DNA of 64,000 nt from Edolisoma coerulescens (lineage: Eukaryota > Chordata > Aves > Passeriformes > Campephagidae), in the NCBI GenBank assembly GCA_013397115.1, contig VWZW01004140.1, forward strand, positions 1,361,330 through 1,425,329. The letters run 5' to 3'. Numbering within the stretch: position 1 is the first letter of the stretch; every line of letters begins with the position of its first letter. The notes under the pieces were generated by a model. It did no database searches and was not told the DNA's origin. It saw only the letters and a program-made list of their open reading frames with translations. Below, piece by piece: positions 49,801 through 62,815 of the stretch. A program made the translations under genes and the position numbers.

Positions 49801-51186
49801 GTCTCCACACCGTGCCTTCAGAAAACAAAATAACACAGCTGAAACAAACCTTACAATGGAAAATGGACCCTAATGCACATAATACAGTTATTTTTGTGCT
49901 AGTCAGTGTTTGAATGAATGCCCATGTTTTCTCAAATTGAGTAAAATACAAAAATCAATGTAGCATGGGGAGAAAGGTCTGGAGCTGGCTTTAGTTTGTC
50001 CTTGTGTGAGCAGAATGAATCAGCCTCTGCTCTGAGTGCTGTGTGAGGCCTTTGCTGGTGTGGTTCCTGGAGCTGCCCATTTGGACACGTATCCCACCCT
50101 GTGGACCAGCAGTTATGTCTGAAGACAGCTGGATTTTAGGAAATGAAGAGATATTTATACGGAACATCACACCAAGAGCTGGGTCATGGTATTTTTTTCC
50201 CCCACCAGCCTTGTTTTTAGTGGATAAGGGGCTCGTAGGCACTGGATTTTTAGGCCTTATTCTCTGAACAACCCTGTCTGGCCAGTCCTTTCCAGGGTCC
50301 TGTGCCCAGGGGAATGAGATGCCCCCACTGATCCTGGAGCACTGTGATGAGTTGGGGAGGAACTTTGCCTCAGCTTCTGGCTTTGGAACACATTTTCTGC
50401 ACTTGCTGTGTGTTTTCTCCCTCTACAAAGTGTATTTAGTTGTTCAATGAGACGTAGCTCACTTGGAGCTAATGGATAGCTCAGAGACACCTTTGTGTGG
50501 GAAGTCACTTAAAAAAAAATTGAAACATTTGTTTTGGTAGGAATTTTAAACTTGCTTTATGCACTGTGGATTATACAGCCTCTGGATTCTGGGAAAATAT
50601 AGTTCAGGTAAATACAGCAGAAAACTTACTGCAGCAAACCTGATTGGAGACGATCTCTTCTACAATAGTAATGGGATTTTATTCATGTAGCACCTAATGT
50701 GTCTGCAAAAGCTATATCCCATGTATTTACTCCAAAGCAGTTCTGTCCTGAGAAACAAAGGATGTTGTTTTTCCAAGGTGATGGAGGATTTCCAGATGTT
50801 TTCTGACTTTGGGTTATCCCCAGGACATTAGAAAAGCAGGTCCAGGATTTATTCAAGAGGATACCAGCAGCAGTGAGTTTATTTAGCAGAAGTTGCAAAC
50901 AGTCAGTGCACAAATGAAAGGCCTCTGGGTGAGAGCACTGGGAAGTCTTTTAAAGGCTATGTTATGTCGGGCAGCGGATTTGTTTTTTCTGATGATATGT
51001 TTTTGTTAGAGAGGAAACCAAAATGGCAAAGTCAAGCCATGTGCCCCTGGGAGAGGGAGGGAGCAGGAACTTTCCAGCAAGGGTGGGAAGAAGGAGGGAG
51101 GAGTTGTGAGGAGTTCAGGAGTTATGGGGAGTTAAATGGCTTTTTCAAAGGAAAATGTAGAATGAATCCTGTAAGTTCTAGCTGAT

Positions 51187-51237
51187 GCAACATGTTGCAT
51201 ATCTCAATATGCAACTATCTCAATATAGTTGAGATGT
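51187..51237. repeat. Cluster of small palindromes
   Basis: A perfect 12-bp palindrome (GCAACATGTTGC, 51187-51198) is followed by two copies of ATCTCAATAT (51201 and 51217). A hairpin with arms CAACTAT and ATAGTTG lies at 51212-51231. Confidence 0.85.
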
Positions 51238-52853
51238 AGAAGGAAAAGGTTCAGAAAACATTTTTGGGGTCGGGGCAGTGGGCTGTTTACCCTTCAGGCT
51301 CAGCTTCTGTGCTGCTCTGAGATGGGGTTTGGAGAGCTCTACCTCCCCTTCTCTTTCCCCAGATCCACCCCATGGATGGGCCTGGATCCTTCCCCTTTCA
51401 TCCCACTGTTACAGCAGGATGGGGCCAGCAGAGAGCTCTGCAAACCCCAGCTCCATCACGGGCTGAGCAATATTCATGAGAACTTCAACCTTGTCCACCT
51501 TTGCAGAGCTGCTCAGGAAAACATGTTCCATCCTGCTATAAATACCAATGCACAGGACAGCTTCTTAAGCACTAAACTCCAAGCAAATATTTTGCATATA
51601 AACATTTATTTTCTTCACTGTTATCTAGCTCAAAGCTGACCATTTTTTCTGCTAGAATGTTGCAGAAGCAACTTGGCTTTTTTTTTTTTTTGCTGGCGGA
51701 AGCAGTTCAGGTGGATTTATTTGCTATTACTTAGGGCATTAAAACAAGGTTTTGTACATTGGCTTCAGGAGGAATTTCTTGCCCTCTTATTTATGGCAGG
51801 TGTGCATTAATGGGGGAGCTGGTTTGGCTTCCATTCTGTTTTGTAAGGCTGATTTAGACTTGTAGCAGTTTTCAAAATCTTTGCAACTGGCCAAACTATT
51901 TTTGGGAATTATGCTAGGGTGAAAGTATTAATTTAAAAATTTGGAAAATGGGTTGGAAAATTACACAGCCTATTTTCATCCTACACTTACTCCATACAGG
52001 GTTGATTTTTTTTCTCTTTCTGGGGGAAAAAAAATGCAGCGTTGGAACAACTTCATGGTGTGTCTCGGGGGGCAACTGTAAAAAGTGCAGTCAGAGTCAT
52101 TGTTTTAACACACAATGTCAGAAAGTGTTTGTACCCGCTCTTGTGATGCTTTATTTTTCTGGTAAGGCAAACTCAGTGTGCAAAGAGCATGGTGAGGTAC
52201 AGGCAATCAGATTATTTTGTGACTATCAAAGCGTGGCCACTTTTACACAGTATTCATGGGTATGTGGGGTTTGAGATGCTCTCAGTTCTGCTCTAAGGCT
52301 GAAAATTGTAAGATAGTTGCCAAAAAGAAAGGACAAAAAAAATAATCAACATAGAAAAGTAAATTTTGGTTTAATAGGTGGCAGAACTGATTTACAAGTG
52401 AGTTCTCCTCCTTAGTGCGCTGCAGTTCCCTTATTGAAGAAGAATTTTTAATTTTTTGTGTGAGTGCTCACAGGTCGATCTTGGGATAAGAACAGAGCTC
52501 TGGGCTTGATTCACTTATCCTCTGCTTTTGAGATGAGAGTGTAGAGATACACTGCCGATCCCCTTGGCAGGAAAGGAGGCTAAATGTGTGTTTGAGGGGT
52601 TTGCTGGGCTCAGAATATTGGCTTAGGGGCTTCCAGCTGCTGTTCCTGTACAGACTGCTCCTCCTGCCCTTCATCCCTTGCAGATGAATCCAGGTGTGCA
52701 GCCAGGCTCCTTATGGTTCCTGTGTCTTAAGAATATTAAGACTTTTGTAAGACTTCTCACATGGTTTGGGGTTAAAGCTGTGACCTGACCAATCTGTGCT
52801 GCTTTTGCTTCTGTGTTAATCACCTTCAGTCTGTGGCAAGGTCAATAATGTTC

Positions 52854-52925
52854 ACAGAATCCTGGAATGCTTTGGGTTGGAAATGACCTTAAAGCCCATC
52901 TTGTTCTACCCCCTGCCATGGGCAC
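52854..52925 (-). mobile_element. CR1 3' tail, antisense arm of an inverted pair
   Basis: Begins ACAGAATCCTGGAATGCTTT, continues GGGTTGGAAATGACCTTAAA and stops abruptly after CCCCTGCCATGGGCA. The sense CR1 starting at 52942 lies about 20 bp away, with its 5' side facing this fragment. Confidence 0.9.
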
Positions 52926-52941
52926 ATCAAGCAATCAGCAG

Positions 52942-53316
52942 TCAGCCTGGAGGAGAAGAGCCTCTGAAGAGACCTTAGAGCACTTTCCAGTACCTAAAGG
53001 GGCTATAAGAGAGTTAGAGAGAGGCTTTGGATAAAGCCATGGAATGATAGGACAAGGGAAAATGCTTTTAAACTGAAGAGGGCAGAGATTTTGATCAGAT
53101 ATTAGGAAGAAATTCTTTACTAAGAGGGTGGTGCAGCCCTGGAGCTGGTCACTGAGAGCAGCTGTGGCTGCCCCATCCCTGGAAGTGTCCAAGGCCAGGC
53201 TGGACGGGGCTTGGAGCAACCTGGGATAGTGGAAGGTGTCCCTGCCCATGGCAGGTGGTGGAACTGGAGGATCTTTAAGGTCCCTTCCAACACAACCCAT
53301 CCTATGATTCTTTGAA
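52942..53316 (+). mobile_element. CR1 fragment, about 375 bp, sense
   Basis: Begins in the CR1 stretch TCAGCCTGGAGGAGAAGAGC and GAGACCTTAGAGCACTTTCC. It runs through TAGGACAAGGGAAAATGCTT and GATATTAGGAAGAAATTCTT, and ends with GGATCTTTAAGGTCCCTTCC and CCTATGATTCTTTG. It is the most complete 3' region in the window and only moderately diverged. Confidence 0.95.
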
Positions 53317-54720
53317 TAGAGCCTCTGCTATTACATCCCTTACGTTTAACAGCCCATGGGGTGTTGTAGAGGGATCGTGCTTCTCCTATTCCCTTCAAGA
53401 AAACAAGCAGCTCTGTTAATATATGTGGAAAAGAAGGGATTCCTTATGTTCTTCGTGCCTTATCTTTCACACCCAAGTGAGGCTTGTGCTGGAATGTGAA
53501 AATGGAGGTGAGCTAGACAAAATATTAGCATGCCTTGATGCAAAACACAGATCTGAGTCCTCCACCTCCGACACTCTCAGCTTTGAACTTGGAATCAAAT
53601 GTAGAGCCCACATTCTGGGCCCCTGGTTGTTTATGATTTACACTCTGCTTGATACCAGCCTTGGAACTGGAAGTGGCAAGTGCTACCAGACAGTCATGCT
53701 GTAAACAGGGATGGGGACTGTGCCAGTCTCCATGTGGCTGGGAACCTGGAGTGGAATCTCTATTGCAGGAGGAGAATCTCTGCAGCTACTTAAAACGATA
53801 CAAAACAACGATTATATTCCACCTTTGGAAAGCAAATGATCTTTAATTGTCAGCTGAAACTGCGGTTTGCCAAGATTAAATGTAGGATTAATGCCTGAAA
53901 GTAAAGATTTCTGCAGAAAAAGCAGGGTAACCAAAGTCTGGGCTTTGTCTCATAGATCTGTACCTGCTGCTCTTGGGTTCAGCGGGCAGTGACTCTGTAA
54001 TTCACTCCCTGTATTGCATCAGCTCCTTAAAACGCTGATAGTTGTCCATGGAGTGATGTTTTACTGTGGAAGTGTAGTTCTGGGAGTGACTCCAGGCAAG
54101 AGGCTGTGGGGGAGAAAAGAGCTGATTTTCATTCTCCAGTGAGTTCCAGGCTGGGGACAGTGTTGGATTGCCAGGTTTAAATTCAGAAGTGCTAATTGTC
54201 CTTTTCCAGCTTGGTGCTCAGAGCTGTCACTGCAGGGGAGGGGGCAATTAAACCTTCATGGCTCAGACTGGGGAGGAGCCAGATTCTGCCCACTGCTGGT
54301 GCTGGGCTGATCTGTGTGAGGAATAGATTTATAATTTTAAAAGCATCTTACGGATCTTGTTGTCAAGTCCAGGTAGAGAGCAGGAAGGGAAGGCGATGGT
54401 TGGCCGTGGCTGTTTCTTCCTGTTCTTTCCATGGAAATCTGAAGCTGCTTTTGATGTTGGGTATCTTAGGAGTGACACAACTCAGGTTCAGAAAGATGAC
54501 TTTTGGAAACTCAGCGTTGACTACATGAGGATAAATCCCTGTGTAATAAGAACTATGTAGAAGCATTGCAAAATTTCTGGAAGGTCAGTGGTGCCCCAAA
54601 TGTCAGTGAGATGTTCAGAAGAACATCTTCACCTTGTACATCCCCTGCACATGCTGAATTCTAAATAAAACATTTCCAGCAGGCACCCTGAGCTACAGAT
54701 GGTTTTCTTCCATCATAAAA

Positions 54721-54812
54721 AACTGGTCCAGTGGAAGGTGCCCCTGCCCACGGCAGTGGATTTGCAACAAGTTGATGTTTAAGGTCCCTTCCAAGCCAAA
54801 CCACCCTGATAA
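54721..54812 (+). mobile_element. CR1 3' tail, sense, damaged
   Basis: AACTGGTCCAGTGGAAGGTG, CCCCTGCCCACGGCAGTGGA and TTTAAGGTCCCTTCCAAGCC show a CR1 tail. The block normally reading 'gaactagatgatc' is disrupted and the terminal repeat is poorly kept (ACCACCCTGATAAAA). Confidence 0.85.
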
Positions 54813-55606
54813 AAGTCATTTTCATGGTTAACTCATGTTGCACGTGGCATCTTAACACCTGGCTTGAGGAACACGGCTTCCCCCAGGCAGCAACTAGGGA
54901 AATGAATGGTTATGTTTGTATAACTTTGAGTTCAAGGATATTTCTGTCAGACTTGAATGCATCAGTTGATTTGTGTTTATTTTTGGGATACGGGGGAAAA
55001 TGAAGTTTTCCTGTAGGCTTTATTAGAGCATGGAGTGGAATATGTAAGGCAAGATTTAAAACTAAATAGCCTATTGTTTCCTGAGGTGTTTTCAATCATG
55101 AAGCCTTGCAGTTGGTTTCCCCTCCCCGCCATCTGCAGTGCTGAACCCTGTGAAACACATCCAGCTCTCTGCTGATACCTGACTCCCTTATCTCTGCACT
55201 CTTATGAATTGCAGAATGTTTTCCAGCCCCGGAAAAATCACACTTTGCCTGTGACAAAATTCTTCCTCATCTATATGTGAAGTCTTGTGCCAACCCTGTT
55301 GTGAATTTGAAGCAAGTGGCGTGGCAAAGCACAGGGGAAGGTTCCTGGTGGCTGCAGGTGCTGGGCAGGAGCACAGCCTGGCACTCACGGAGCTGCTCGG
55401 TGTTGGGTATGAGTGCACTGGAGCTGGGCTCCTGGCAGCTGAACACTGAGCGTTTCTAAAGCTGTCTGAGGAGGATTTAAACACCACCAAGTCAGGCTTG
55501 TTCACAGCTGAGTCTGCCGGGGTGTCATCTGGTTAAATAGAAGTGACTCCAGCTCCAGAGAGGATTACGCTGTTGGGACCAAAGTGGTTTTCTAAATGAG
55601 AATTAA

Positions 55607-55885
55607 TAGAATCCCACAATGGTTTGGGTTGGAAAGGACCTTAAAGCTCATCTGCCATGGGCAGGGACACCTCCCACTTGACCAGGTTGCTCACAGCCCC
55701 ATCCAGCTTTGGACTTATACACATCCAGGGATGGGGTGTCCACAAACTCTCTGGGCAACCCATGCCAGTGTTTCTCCATTCTTATAGTAAAGAATTTCTT
55801 CACAATATCAAATCTAAATCATTCCCCCTTGTGCTATCACTACATGCCCTTGTGAAAAGTCCCTCTCCAGAAGGCTCCACTTAAA
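55607..55885 (-). mobile_element. CR1 3'-end fragment, antisense
   Basis: Starts AATAGAATCCCACAATGGTT then GGGTTGGAAAGGACCTTAAA, followed by CAGGGACACCTCCCACTTGA, TAGTAAAGAATTTCTTCACA and CCCTTGTGCTATCACTACAT. About 280 bp, moderately diverged, and missing the 'agttccaacccc' piece near the tail. Confidence 0.93.
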
Positions 55886-58800
55886 AAAAAGGCAGGAATT
55901 AAAGCTGGGACTGGTTTGCAGCTTTAATTTTCTGGGATGCCAGAAGCTTTGTTGTTTCAGTGGGTTTGGTCCCAACCTCTTCCATCAGCTCAGCAGGGTG
56001 ATCAGCAGAGGGACTGGTGGGACCTGGTGGCAGGACACAGTCCCACGGGGCGGGGGAGGCAGAGCACAGCCCTGATGTGGGAAGTGACTCCAGACCATGG
56101 GATTTTCTGGTCGGATGGACAGGCTGCCTCCTCCTCTCCTGCTTGCTGAGCAGTGCTGGAGGAGCTGACATCTGTGACAGTCCCTGGGATCCTTTTTCCC
56201 AGTGCAGCCACCTCCCCATGCCCTGTGTGCAGCATGGTGTGATATGAACCAAGGGATAAAAAAGGTGTTGATTCCAGGTCTTGCTTCACAAGGCAGGAGT
56301 GAGTTCAAAAAGCAGCAAGAAGTCAGGAAAAGTTTTTCTTCTGACTCAGTAGAGGGACAGACACCAGCCAGGTTGTCCCTGCAGACCCTGCTCCTGACCT
56401 TGGCACACTCATGCATGGAGTGGCTGTGTCATCTTCCTTGTTCTGCCTCCTCTCTTGTCCATAGCAAGAGATTGTTTTAGTCTTGAGGCATTGCTAAGTG
56501 GAAAAGGGGAGAAAAAATATTATTTTATATATAGAGAGAGCTACTGCAGCTACCTGTCAGCTCCAAATCATCCCCAGGTGGGAGGGGTTGCAGGAGGGGT
56601 GTGCAGAGGCAGAACGGGCTGTTTTATAAGGACAGGCACATAAAACATCGCTGGGAATGTAGGGGAATAATGCAATGGATTTATAGGCTTCAAATGCCTT
56701 CCCCAAACTGCTATGCAGGCTGTCACTAAAATGGAAAATAGATATGAGGTTGTATAATGTATCCACAAAGTAGTGTGTGATTTAACAGCAGTACTTACCA
56801 TTTGCATGGAAACAGGCTGCAATTGCTAAAATCAGAGGGGAAGCTTAAAGTCCTAATGCTTGATGGTGGATATGGCTGTAGAGAGCAAAATTCTGCTCTC
56901 TGGGGTTGATTAATTCCATATGACAAAGGATATAAGATAAAGTGGTCTGCAAACTGGGATCAGTTGCTGTGGGAAGAAACATATGAGCATATTTTTTTTC
57001 CCTTGACTGGCAAGCTTTCAATCCTGAGACATTGGAGTGTTCTGCCCTCAGTTTTAAGGTTATGAACACACGAAATCCTGACAACTCTGTTATTCATCAG
57101 GGTGAAATCTCACTCATATGTACCAAATGTATGGGGAGGCTAAATGGATCTATCAGCCGTGATTTGAGCAGAATATTCTGCCTTGTTAATTTATTTATTT
57201 AAGAGGATTAAAGAGAGTCTGAACAGCCATCCAGGGTTCCCTGAGGATTTTAGTAGTGCAGGGCAAGAAGGGCCATTACAATGGAGTGATGAGATCTTTA
57301 TCACAGCGTGTTCTTGTCTCAAGCTCAGGGCCTCGTGTTCGTGCCCTAATAGGTTCTTCCAAAGGAACTTCTAAGACCAAAGTTAATTCATCACATCTCT
57401 TGATGGTCTATTTCACTGTTTAATTACCACATTTTTAACAGTATGTACCTTTTTTACTATAAGGATTTTTTGACCTCTAATTTTCAACTCTTGATGGCGT
57501 TTTTCTATTTTAGAAAGCACAGGACAAAGCACTTTTTTCCTGCACTGTGCAAAGCAGGAGTAAAATTCACCAGACTTGTGCACTTGCCTGTTCACCTCTG
57601 GAGTTTTGAAAAATCTAAGTGGTTTTTTTGGGTTTTTTTAAATTATGTATTTTCTTTCTTGCAGTGGGAAATAAATTTGTGCTTCCTAGTTTAGTTAATA
57701 CTTCTGCTGTAATGTCTCCCTTCCCTATGAAAGTTTCATGTCCTTGTAAGAGAAGTTCTGCAGTCACAGACGATGACAGTTAGCAAAGTGTTCACATCTC
57801 CCCAGAAAATTGTGTTAAATTGGGCTCTGTGAAGGAGAGGAGAGCTGTGCTTATGCTCTCAGTATTACATCTACGTCTCTGGGGTTGTTACCACAGCTCA
57901 GTGATTTCCAGGAGTTAATATTCCGACCTTTAAAGCAGATAAAAAACAGAGGGAGAGATGGGATAAGAGGGGGTGCCTCTGGTTAATGGGGGCTGAGAGT
58001 GCACTGGCACAGGTTGCTTAAATAAGAGCCAGGAGTGAACTTGCTCACCAGCCTACTTCTTTGTGCTGATCTTTTCTTATTTTATTCTCCAGTCTATCAC
58101 AGCAATTATACATCACTGAACACCTGGACATTAAACCTATGAAGCCTTTTTTGATAGGTTCCAGTAGACTCGAACTGGTTCTGCTGACCTGTTTTATGTT
58201 TATCAAAGGCTTTGGACTCGTGTAGCCACATTTTGCAGAGTTGACTGGGGATTTCAGCACCTGAGCAGCTCCTGAATCCCTCACTCCTGTGCAGCTGGGA
58301 GGACCTGGGCTCACTGTTCTGCCCCTCTTGTGCTGGTGGGAAAATTGCTGTTCTTTGTTCTTCTGAGTTCCTTCACCATTTGACTTTCTGATTTTTTTTG
58401 AAATTTACAACCTTTATTGCTTCAGTATGAGAAGCATTTAATTAACTCAGTGAAGGAGGTTCCAAGGAAGATTTAGGATTTATTAATGTCTGTTTCTTTC
58501 CCCGATTTTGCTGTGTTTGGAACCATAGCAGAGTTGGCCACTAAAATTTTCCTTGGGACCATCAAGTTCCCCTGGAGCTGATGTGTAAACTCTCCATTTC
58601 CTATGGAAACCCTGGACAGACATTTCAGTTTGCAGAGCAAAGACAACTTTCCACTTAGGACAGTGCCTGGCCTGCAGAGGAGATCAAGAAAGAAGGTGGT
58701 TAAAAACCACAGAGTTTCAGTCTTGTGAGAAATTTCCTCATCTTTGTATTTGCATTTATTCTGCATCAGAATGCAAATAAAGATTTTCAATATTTCCAAT

Positions 58801-61800
58801 CCAAATTAAATTTTAAAATATATTTTTGAGTATTTTTCTGTTTGTTTTCTGTCTATGCTTTTAAACTTTTAAATTAATAATATTGCTTTTTTTTTCCTGA
58901 GAAATCAGAAATATTAGATGGCTCAGCTTGTCTTTAAAATAGATTATTTAAAAATAATTTAGAACAGCTGCTTTCGAGCAATTGAGTCATCTCATTTTTT
59001 TAGATTAGGATCTCTTGTTTGTTTTGTAATGAAATGCTTTGACACTGGGAAAAAGAAATTAAGATAAATATTCAGCATACAAACCACAAGACAGGTGTTT
59101 TTTCCAGCATCCTTCGTGTTCCAGGGAAGTGCCATATTTCTTCTCCAGACATGTTTTTGTGCTTTTATAAATTACTCCAGAGTCGGAAATTTCCACGGTT
59201 TCTTGAAAATTTTTCACTCTCTGATTCCCTGCAATTTCTCTTGCTTCAGAAAATTGAGTTTAAATCAGTTAAGAAGTCTGGAAACTTCTTGCTGCCTTCC
59301 TTTTACCGGGCTATAATTTGGTGGAGGACACATTTATACATGAAAATGAGCATAAAAGTAACATACTGATTTCTGTAGGAGAGATCTTCCCACCCAGGGC
59401 CATGGCTACACACCAACCCCTGCGTGTGGCACCTCTCCCTTATTCCGGTGGGGAAATCCCGCTGAGTTCAGCCCCTGGAGCTGACGCTGGCAGCGAGCAG
59501 GGATGCAGAGGCTGTGCTGGCAGAGCAGGGCCGTGTGCCAGGCCAGCCCCAGGACACGCTGCTGGCGAGGGCAGCTGGGGCTGCAGCTGAAGTGGCAGCT
59601 GCTGTCGCTGTGCCTGGAGGTCCAGAGAGGGATAAGGCTGACACAGAGCTCTCAGATGTTCATCCACACTCAGAGCAGCACTAATAGCGAAGAAACAGCA
59701 GGTAGCTCGCTTGGAAGGAAAAATGATTGGTTTTTTTGGTTTTTTCCTGAGCTGGAAGGGTTTGCCTGCTTTTCCAAATGGACAGCTCTGTTTCCAGGGC
59801 TGCTTCCTCTGGTTCACCTGGGGTTCGGCTGCTTAACCAGCAGCACTCAGCAATTACAGAAACCCACAGATTTCTCAACCACAAAAATGTTTGTGTAGAG
59901 GAGTGTAAAAGCCCTCGTTTTATAAATGGCAACCTGGAGACTCAGAGAACATCAGCTCCTCGTGGTGGTTGAGGAGAGTCCTCCCAGAGGTGGGCACAGA
60001 GCCCAGGGGCTCCTGGCAGTGTCTGTGTGCACTTTCCTGCCCACTCCAGTCATTCCCTCCTTGTGGGGAGCAGAGAAGAGCTCGACCCTGATCAGAGCAA
60101 GAACTGGTCGCTGTATCTGCACCATTTGTACTTAGCAGCCCTTAAATATTTCTGCTGATGGACTGAGTGGAACTGGACATGGGCACAGCTTTGCAGTGTT
60201 GTGATTCTGTTCTCTCTGCTGCACCCAGGCACAGTTCATGTGTTAAAGTCAAATGTTCTGTTCTGGGGAAAAGGGTGGCTCCTCTGAATGTCCTCACACC
60301 ACCTGGTTTAACAGGGTCCACATCTACTGGAGAGAGACTCTGCTGCAGAAAAAGTAAACTCACATTTGGCTGTGCCACGAATCTCTCTGCTGGAGTTTAT
60401 ATATCCTGAAAAGAGTCTTGGGAAATACTGAAGTCTGATTTGAGTGAGCAGTTGCCCTGAAAATTGACCCACACTACATTATCAAATTGGGGACATTCTC
60501 TCAAGTGCTGTTTCCTCCTTCCCTGCTTCTCGTGAGTTGACCCAGGTTGTTTTAAGGTCCCTTGTACTCATTCTCTGCTATAGTCAACAGAAAAATAAAG
60601 ACTGGGTTGGTTTGTTTGTTTTTTAAAATCAGTGAATTGTTTTTTTCTTCAGTTGTTTTTTTCTTCTTGAAAGCTTTTTTAAGGCTCTTTTTGCCTTAGG
60701 GGGATAGTTTTTTTTGAGGTTTTTAATAAGGAAAAATAACTGTTTCTGTAGTGATTTTAGAACTGCTGAAGGTAGCTGAATACAGTTATTTATATGGATG
60801 GAGATCAAGGACAAGCACATCTTGAACTTGTATTTATAGCCTTCTGTATAATGTGCTTGAAAAGAAATACCACTGATTTTGCATAGGCCACTGCCTGACC
60901 TGGGCATCCTGTGAATGTGCTGTTCAGTGCCCCAGGTGCAGGAAGTTCCTTTCTTTTTCCCCAATTCCTATTTTGCTGATTCCCCTTTGTAGTTTTATAG
61001 AATTGTTATTTCTCTAGCTCTTGATGTGCCAGTAGAGCATACAAGATTGCATTGGCTCATTCCTACATAACATTAAATTAAATGCATTTTTCTTTCTGGA
61101 TTTTAACCATGGCATGGACAGGGTCATGTCTCTTGATTTAAGTGTTTGTTTCTCAATTTAATTCCAAAGGTCTTTTTGTAGATTCCCTTGCCTTGAAGTG
61201 CCTTGATGCAATAAGAGCTCTCAAAATACTGTCCCATGCCATGCTGGTTCTTGACTTCTTGAAGGAAAAGGGCTGAGTGTAGAGATTTTCCTCCTGCTTT
61301 TAATTTTTTGTTTGTTTTAAGAACCATTATGCTCAGATGTCTCTCTTTCTCAGGTGTCTGGCACATAATAAAAATTTAAAACCAGGTTGTAATTCCTGGA
61401 AAAATTCACTGGTTTTCAATGAAATCACCTGCAAGCTGTCTAATTATAATTCTTTTAAGAATCCTGCTTCTGTACTTTCTTGTTGCTGGTGTAATTCATG
61501 CCCCTTCTCTGTCACACTGCCTTATCTTGGGTGTCAGCTCTGTCTAAATTGTTCTTCTCTGTCCAAATAACAGGATTCACATGCCCTCACCCTCCTCTGG
61601 TGTCAGTAACATCAGTCTCAGTCTCTTATTTTTCCTGCTATTATTAAAGCCTCCCTTTTTAAACACTGGGTATTTATTTTTCCTCAAAATGCAACATTTT
61701 CCTCCTGTCATAAAGCAAGGGACTGAAAGATTTTCAAAGGCTCTTTCAGAGAAGCTGGGAATTAGATTCTTGTGGAGACCTTAATAAAAAATTGAAGACT

Positions 61801-62659
61801 TCATGTATTAACATACATTGATTTATTCATAGTGTTTCATTACAAATAAGTGAGGATCCCATAATATCAAAAAAGGTTAGGAGAGCAGCAGAGCACAGTA
61901 CATTATATTGACAGCTCCATTGAAATTGAGCTGCCTTGGGATTGAATTTGGAACTCAGGCAAGGAATTGGCTGGTAAATAAGTCATGAGTTTTCCCTGCA
62001 AGTGCCTGTATATCACGAGGGTTGCCGTGGGTGAGCGGGCTGAGCTCGAGCGGGTTTCAAGGTGTGCTGGCACCAGTGCCAGGTGTACTCAGGACATCCC
62101 TCCAGGTCTGGAACCCTCCTGGCCTATCCCAGGTGTCAACCAGGCATCGAACCACGTGTGAATCTGCACTCTGAGGCTCAGAACGAGGGGAGGGAAAGGA
62201 TAGCAGGAGCTGGTTTCCACAGAGAGAATTTTGTCTAAAGACGTGATGATATTTACTTCATTTAAACATATCATTTCACTTCAGCCTATTCTCTGTAGCA
62301 CAGGAAAAGACTTCCAAAGCTTTTGTTGTCAGAAAAAAGCTGCCATTGTTTTCAGCTGCCTTTTGAGGAGATGATTTGCCAAAAGGAACTGTATCCATGT
62401 TTGCACCGAGGGTTTTCATAAGCATAGGGGCTTGCACGTCCGATTCTCATGAAAATCCTGCCGGTCGTGCTGTGTGCTCTGGTTTGACTACAGAAGTTCT
62501 GAGTTTGGGAACAAAAAGCAATTCTTTGCATCTTTTGTTGTAAACCAGCACATGCTGAGGCTTTAGCGGAGAGAGGAAATTAGTTTTTCCCTAAGTAAAG
62601 CCTTGGAAAAATTGTCATGTTTGTTTGAGAGCACCCAAATACAAAACAGCTCACGGGAG

Positions 62660-62710
62660 ATACTGAAATGATCCTGAAATAATCCTGAAATAATCCTGAA
62701 ATAATACCTG
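62660..62710. repeat. 11-bp tandem repeat upstream of exon C
   Basis: Three perfect copies of ATCCTGAAATA from 62671 to 62703, flanked on both sides by degenerate copies (TACTGAAATG and ATACCTG). The array ends about 105 bp before the exon C acceptor. Confidence 0.95.
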
Positions 62711-62815
62711 TCCTTGTGTTTGCAACTGAGCCTCGAGAGGTGACAAACGGGAGCAGAGAGGGGCCAGGTGCAGAAGGCCCCTCATCACCTCCTTTTCCTT
62801 GTTCTTCACTTGCAG

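Larger units (their letters stand above)
29493..62815 (+). other. PTPRT: PTPRT intron between exons B and C (33.3 kb)
   Basis: Phase-0 intron splitting one FN3 domain. Contents: 29493-37690 is unique, AT-rich DNA with a 9-bp repeat making an ATGCAAAT octamer at 31065-31086 and an ambiguous base at 35730. A CR1 tail lies at 37691-37797. 37798-43696 is unique, including an AT-rich block at 38161-38460 and an exon-like segment at 42811-42867. A SINE lies at 43697-43842. 43843-46438 is unique, with an AT-rich block at 45181-45520. CR1 pieces lie at 46439, 52854, 52942, 54721 and 55607. 46623-52853 is unique, with a GC-rich patch at 48880-49190 and small palindromes at 51187-51237. 55886-62815 is unique, with a GC-rich patch at 59440-59640 and an 11-bp tandem repeat just before exon C. 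No other gene is supported. Confidence 0.88.

Noticed and set aside
52854..53316. Twin-priming (5' inversion) of a single retrotransposon
   Set aside because: Both halves contain the same CR1 3' terminus, so one inverted copy cannot explain them; two separate insertions are more likely.
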